Assembly (NCBI GenBank): GCA_038123275.1
Contig: JAYORG010000001.1
Coordinates: 62,001 to 126,000 of the forward strand
Length of the DNA: 64,000 bases
Source of the DNA: CAJQHT01 sp038123275
GTDB taxonomy: Bacteria; Pseudomonadota; Alphaproteobacteria; Rickettsiales; UBA1997
Direction of reading: 5' to 3'
Part shown: positions 61,102-64,000 of the stretch, one piece after another
Position numbering within the stretch: position 1 is the stretch's first letter
Layout of the letters: every line of letters starts with the position of its first letter
The notes under the pieces: generated by a model
The model's database searches: none
Told to the model about the DNA's origin: nothing
The model's input: only the letters and a program-made list of their open reading frames with translations
Program-made: the position numbers and the translations under genes

Positions 61102-62310
61102 ATGATTAATAAAAACTTTTTAAACAATATTCAAAAAGAATTAGAAGACTTAAAAAAAGAGGGTCTTTACAAGCAAGAATATTCAATTATTTCCTCACAA
61201 TCAGCTGATATTGAAATTAATCATGGTGGTGAAAATAAAAGGGTAATTAATTTATGTGCCAATAATTATCTTGGTTTAGCTAATGATAAACATCTTAGGA
61301 ATGTGGCTAAAAATTCGATTGATAAATATGGTTTTGGTACAGCATCAGTACGCTTTATTTGTGGAACAATGGATGTTCATCAAGAGTTTGAACAAAAAAT
61401 GGCAGATTTTCTAGGGTATGAAGATGTTATTTCCTATTCTTCTTGCTTTGCTGCTAATAATGGTGTATTTCAAGCGCTTTTTGATAAGGATGATGCTATT
61501 ATTACAGCTAATTTAAACCATGCTAGCTTGATTGACGGAATTAGGTTGTGTAAGGCTAAAAGATTTTTTTATGAGTTTGATGATATGTCTGACTTGGAAG
61601 TAAAAATAAAAGAAGCAATTGCAGCCAAATCAAATAATAGAGTTATTGTTACTGATGGTGTATTTTCAATGGATGGAGATATTGCTAAGTTAGAAGAAAT
61701 TTGTGATTTAGCTGATAAATATGATTGTATGGTGATGGTAGATGATTCTCATGCAACTGGTTTTACTGGTAAAAATGGCCGTGGAACTCCTGAGTTTTGT
61801 GAAGTTGAAGGCAGAATTGATATTTTATCAAGTACTCTTGGTAAGGCAATTGGAGGAGCTGGAGGTGGTTTTATTGCTTCAAAAAAAGAAATAGTCGATA
61901 AGCTTAGAAATAAATCACGTCCATATTTATTTTCCAATAATATGCTTCCAAGTGTTGCAGCAGTTGCTATCGAAATTTTAAATATGATTAAAAAATCACC
62001 AGATTTAATAAAGACATTAGCTGATAATACTAATTATTTTAGAACAAAAATGGTTGAGGCAGGTTTTGATATTAGGCCTGGAATTCACCCTGTAGCACCA
62101 GTAATGCTAGGCGATGCCAAGTTAGCAGCAGATATGGCTAAAGATTTAATTGAACAAGAGGGTATATATGTTATTGCCTTTTCTTTTCCAGTGGTACCAA
62201 AAAATGAAGCTAGAATTAGAGTTCAACTCTCTGCTTCTCACACGCGTGAGCATTTAGACAAGGCAATTGCTGCCTTTATTAAGGTTGGAAAGAAATATAA
62301 GGTAATTTAA
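61102..62310 (+). CDS. kbl: Glycine C-acetyltransferase (2-amino-3-ketobutyrate CoA ligase)
   Basis: A 402-residue alpha-oxoamine synthase. It has NNYLGLANDKHL, GTASVRFICGTMDVHQ, SSCFAANNGVF, VDDSHATGFTGKNGRGTPE, and the PLP lysine in SSTLGKAIGGAGGG. The FICGTMDVHQ segment fits Kbl better than 5-aminolevulinate synthase. It normally works with threonine dehydrogenase (tdh) in threonine breakdown; tdh is not adjacent. Confidence 0.92.
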   Translation: MINKNFLNNIQKELEDLKKEGLYKQEYSIISSQSADIEINHGGENKRVINLCANNYLGLANDKHLRNVAKNSIDKYGFGTASVRFICGTMDVHQEFEQKMADFLGYEDVISYSSCFAANNGVFQALFDKDDAIITANLNHASLIDGIRLCKAKRFFYEFDDMSDLEVKIKEAIAAKSNNRVIVTDGVFSMDGDIAKLEEICDLADKYDCMVMVDDSHATGFTGKNGRGTPEFCEVEGRIDILSSTLGKAIGGAGGGFIASKKEIVDKLRNKSRPYLFSNNMLPSVAAVAIEILNMIKKSPDLIKTLADNTNYFRTKMVEAGFDIRPGIHPVAPVMLGDAKLAADMAKDLIEQEGIYVIAFSFPVVPKNEARIRVQLSASHTREHLDKAIAAFIKVGKKYKVI

Positions 62311-62402
62311 TTATTGATAATAAAGATAGCTATATCACTAGAGAAAACTTAAAGTAAATCTAAAGAGATTTACAACAAATTCTTATATAAAAATATAATA
62401 TT

Positions 62403-62864
62403 ATGACAAAAAGTAGTAGTAATCAATGTCATTCAAGACGTAAAAATCCTGAAAATGCTATAAATCCTTTATTAGTAAAAAGAAATCCCCATTTACGTGC
62501 AGAATTGCCATCATCTGATGGTAGACTTAGGTCAAATCTTGAAGATAGAATAGGAAAAAGTTCAAGAGCTTCTGATGTTTTAGTAACATCTTCTCAAGAA
62601 TTTGATCAAAAAGATACAAGTCCTAGTATTCCTATGACACCTATTGGGGAATTAGAGATATTAAATGATACAATTACTAAGTTAGGAGGTAATGCAATTA
62701 TTTATCAAGATGGTTTAAATTCAGACGAGATAAGTAATCTAATATTAAGAGCATTAAATGAAATAGCTGCACAATTAGATTCTGTATTAGAAGAAAAGGA
62801 ATTGCCAAGGCCGTCTGTACAAGGTCCTGTTTCAAATAATAATATATCTAATATATTAAGGTGA
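62403..62864 (+). CDS. Small protein of unknown function
   Basis: A 153-residue ORF. The first 80 residues are polar, Ser/Arg-rich and probably disordered (RRKNPENAINPLLVKRNPHL). The rest is a helical segment (LNDTITKLGG, then SDEISNLILRALNEIAAQLD). No signal peptide, no family recognised. It overlaps the next ORF by one base (TGATG), so the pair is probably coupled. Confidence 0.6.
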   Translation: MTKSSSNQCHSRRKNPENAINPLLVKRNPHLRAELPSSDGRLRSNLEDRIGKSSRASDVLVTSSQEFDQKDTSPSIPMTPIGELEILNDTITKLGGNAIIYQDGLNSDEISNLILRALNEIAAQLDSVLEEKELPRPSVQGPVSNNNISNILR

Positions 62865-63172
62865 TGAGTAAGAAAATAAATAAAAATCTAATTTTTCTAA
62901 AAGCTACTACAATTGTTCTTGGAATTATATTTTTAGTTTTACTAGCTGTGCTAATTATTTTAAAAATTAATCAAAATAAAAGTCAGGACAAAGTTGTAAT
63001 TGACTGTGAACAAAATCAAGAAATTGTTATTGATAGTGAAGTTATAAAGGTAATGGATTCAAGGAAAGAAGTGATTCTTTTAACAAAGGCAAAACACAAG
63101 AAACAGGAATTATTGACTTTAGATAAAAAATGTGGTCTACTAATAAATAGGATTCAATTAAAAATTAAGTAA
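62864..63172 (+). CDS. Small single-pass membrane protein of unknown function
   Basis: A 102-residue protein from ATG 62864 with a basic start (MSKKINKNLIFLK), one transmembrane helix (about 15-36, TIVLGIIFLVLLAVLIILKI) and a short charged domain outside or in the periplasm (VVIDCEQNQEIVIDSEVI). The in-frame GTG at 62861 is an alternative start. No family recognised with confidence. It ends 13 bp before dgt. Confidence 0.65.
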   Translation: MSKKINKNLIFLKATTIVLGIIFLVLLAVLIILKINQNKSQDKVVIDCEQNQEIVIDSEVIKVMDSRKEVILLTKAKHKKQELLTLDKKCGLLINRIQLKIK

Positions 63173-63185
63173 TTAACTTTATTAA

Positions 63186-64000
63186 ATGCCTATTTACGAG
63201 CTAGCACCATATGCTACTTTTGAATCAAAATCAAAAGGGCGACTTTATAAGGAAAAAGATTGTAAGTATCGTTCAGTTTTTGGTCGCGATCGCGATCGTA
63301 TGATTAATTCTAGGTCTTTTCGTCGTTTGCAATATAAGACCCAAGTTTTTGTAAATCACACCGGAGATCATTATCGTACTCGTTTAACTCACTCATTAGA
63401 AGTTGCTCAAATAGCTCGTTGGATTGCAACTGGTCTTAAAGTTAGTAAAGATTTAGCTGAGATTGTATCTTTGGCTCACGATCTTGGTCATACTCCCTTT
63501 GGTCATGCTGGAGAAAATGCCCTAAATGCTAAAATGATTGATTATGGTGGGTTTTCTCACAATGCTCATAATTTAAAAATAGTTACAAAATTAGAAAAGA
63601 GATATGTTGACTTTGATGGCCTTAATTTATCTTGGGAAATGCTAGAAGGTGTAGTAAAACATAATGGTCCAATTTTAAAAATAAATGAAGGTGAGGACTA
63701 TATTAGAAGTTACAATGAAATTCATAATTTAGATTTAGAGCGCTATCCATCAATTGAGGCTCAAATTTCAGCAATTTCAGATGATATTGCCTACAATAAT
63801 CATGATATTGAAGATGGTATTAGAGCCAATTTATTTAAAATAGAAGATCTATTTGATCTACCAATTATTGGATGCAAATTTAAAGATGTTTATGATAGGA
63901 ATAAAAACTTAGAAAGATTTTTAATAGTTTCCGAAGCTAAAAGGGAAATAATCAATGAAATGATTAGTGATGTTGTAGAAAATACTTTAAGAAAAATAGA
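63186..64000 (+). CDS. dgt: Deoxyguanosinetriphosphate triphosphohydrolase-like protein (partial; runs off the window)
   Basis: The first 271 residues of a dGTPase-family HD phosphohydrolase. It has GRDRDRMINSRSFRRLQYKT, HYRTRLTHSLEVAQIAR, the HD motif LAHDLGHTPFGHAGE, and SIEAQISAISDDIAYNNHDI, the later metal-binding block. Family members hydrolyse dNTPs to nucleosides and triphosphate. The start ATG 63186 fits the usual N-terminus. The C-terminal part is outside the window. Confidence 0.92.
   Translation, partial: MPIYELAPYATFESKSKGRLYKEKDCKYRSVFGRDRDRMINSRSFRRLQYKTQVFVNHTGDHYRTRLTHSLEVAQIARWIATGLKVSKDLAEIVSLAHDLGHTPFGHAGENALNAKMIDYGGFSHNAHNLKIVTKLEKRYVDFDGLNLSWEMLEGVVKHNGPILKINEGEDYIRSYNEIHNLDLERYPSIEAQISAISDDIAYNNHDIEDGIRANLFKIEDLFDLPIIGCKFKDVYDRNKNLERFLIVSEAKREIINEMISDVVENTLRKI

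Noticed and set aside
1..64000. Prophage, transposase or integrase genes
   Set aside because: No ORF shows the motifs of these families; mobile-looking structure is limited to short palindromes and repeats.

Overview
The window is AT-rich (roughly 30% GC by eye), gene-dense and typical of a reduced alphaproteobacterium of the order Rickettsiales. Signs of this are class I lysyl-tRNA synthetase, a GapR/DUF2312 protein, CcmD/CcmE, FixH-FixI, CarD, a PPDK-type regulatory protein, and scattered P-type (VirB-like) type IV secretion genes. It keeps dxr, coaX, folB plus a pteridine-reductase-like SDR, and purL, so it is metabolically richer than Rickettsia proper. I cannot name the genus.

Layout. 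1-2.5 kb: ABC-2 permease (partial), pheS, ccmD-ccmE. 2.5-7.7 kb: two tandem genes, each a VirB2-pilin-like module fused to a long array of Cys-rich sushi/CCP-like repeats, with nearly identical first 1.37 kb and divergent distal parts. 7.7-10.2 kb: a large orphan protein. 10.5-21.7 kb: housekeeping genes (ubiM-like, nusB-rimM-trmD, rplU-rpmA, lolD, folM-like/folB, alaC-like, aspS, virB3, aatA, coaX). 21.8-24.6 kb: a two-gene secretion-like pair (acidic exported protein plus TPR/outer-membrane-barrel protein). 24.6-29.7 kb: rnj, DUF924, dxr-rseP, gapR. 29.8-39 kb: a frameshifted putative effector, uvrC, tRNA-Pro, rnpA-fixH-fixI, and a large NLS-bearing protein. 39-47.6 kb: tag-like, LamG-like, a split purL, an M23 peptidase, carD, decayed gene remnants, glmM. 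47.7-59.3 kb: alaS split into two ORFs with an 8.8-kb block of seven genes between them (yggT, acyltransferase-hydrolase fusion, virB10, PSRP, a degenerate NtrC-like regulator, galU, fabD). 59.5-64 kb: lysK, kbl, two small unknowns, dgt (partial).

Standouts. (1) The VirB2-sushi fusions look like a surface-exposed, variable pilus/adhesin system: a shared secretion-competent head with exchangeable repeat tails. (2) alanyl-tRNA synthetase is encoded by two separated genes, with AATAAT at both breakpoints. (3) A putative nuclear-targeted protein is switched out of frame by one extra AT unit in an (AT)5 tract. (4) Intergenic regions carry many long inverted repeats; one pair of dispersed copies shows a compensatory base change. 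The type IV secretion genes (two virB2-like, virB3, virB10) lie far apart, as is usual for the Rickettsiales 'archipelago' arrangement.

All product calls rest on reading motifs by eye; no database search was possible.
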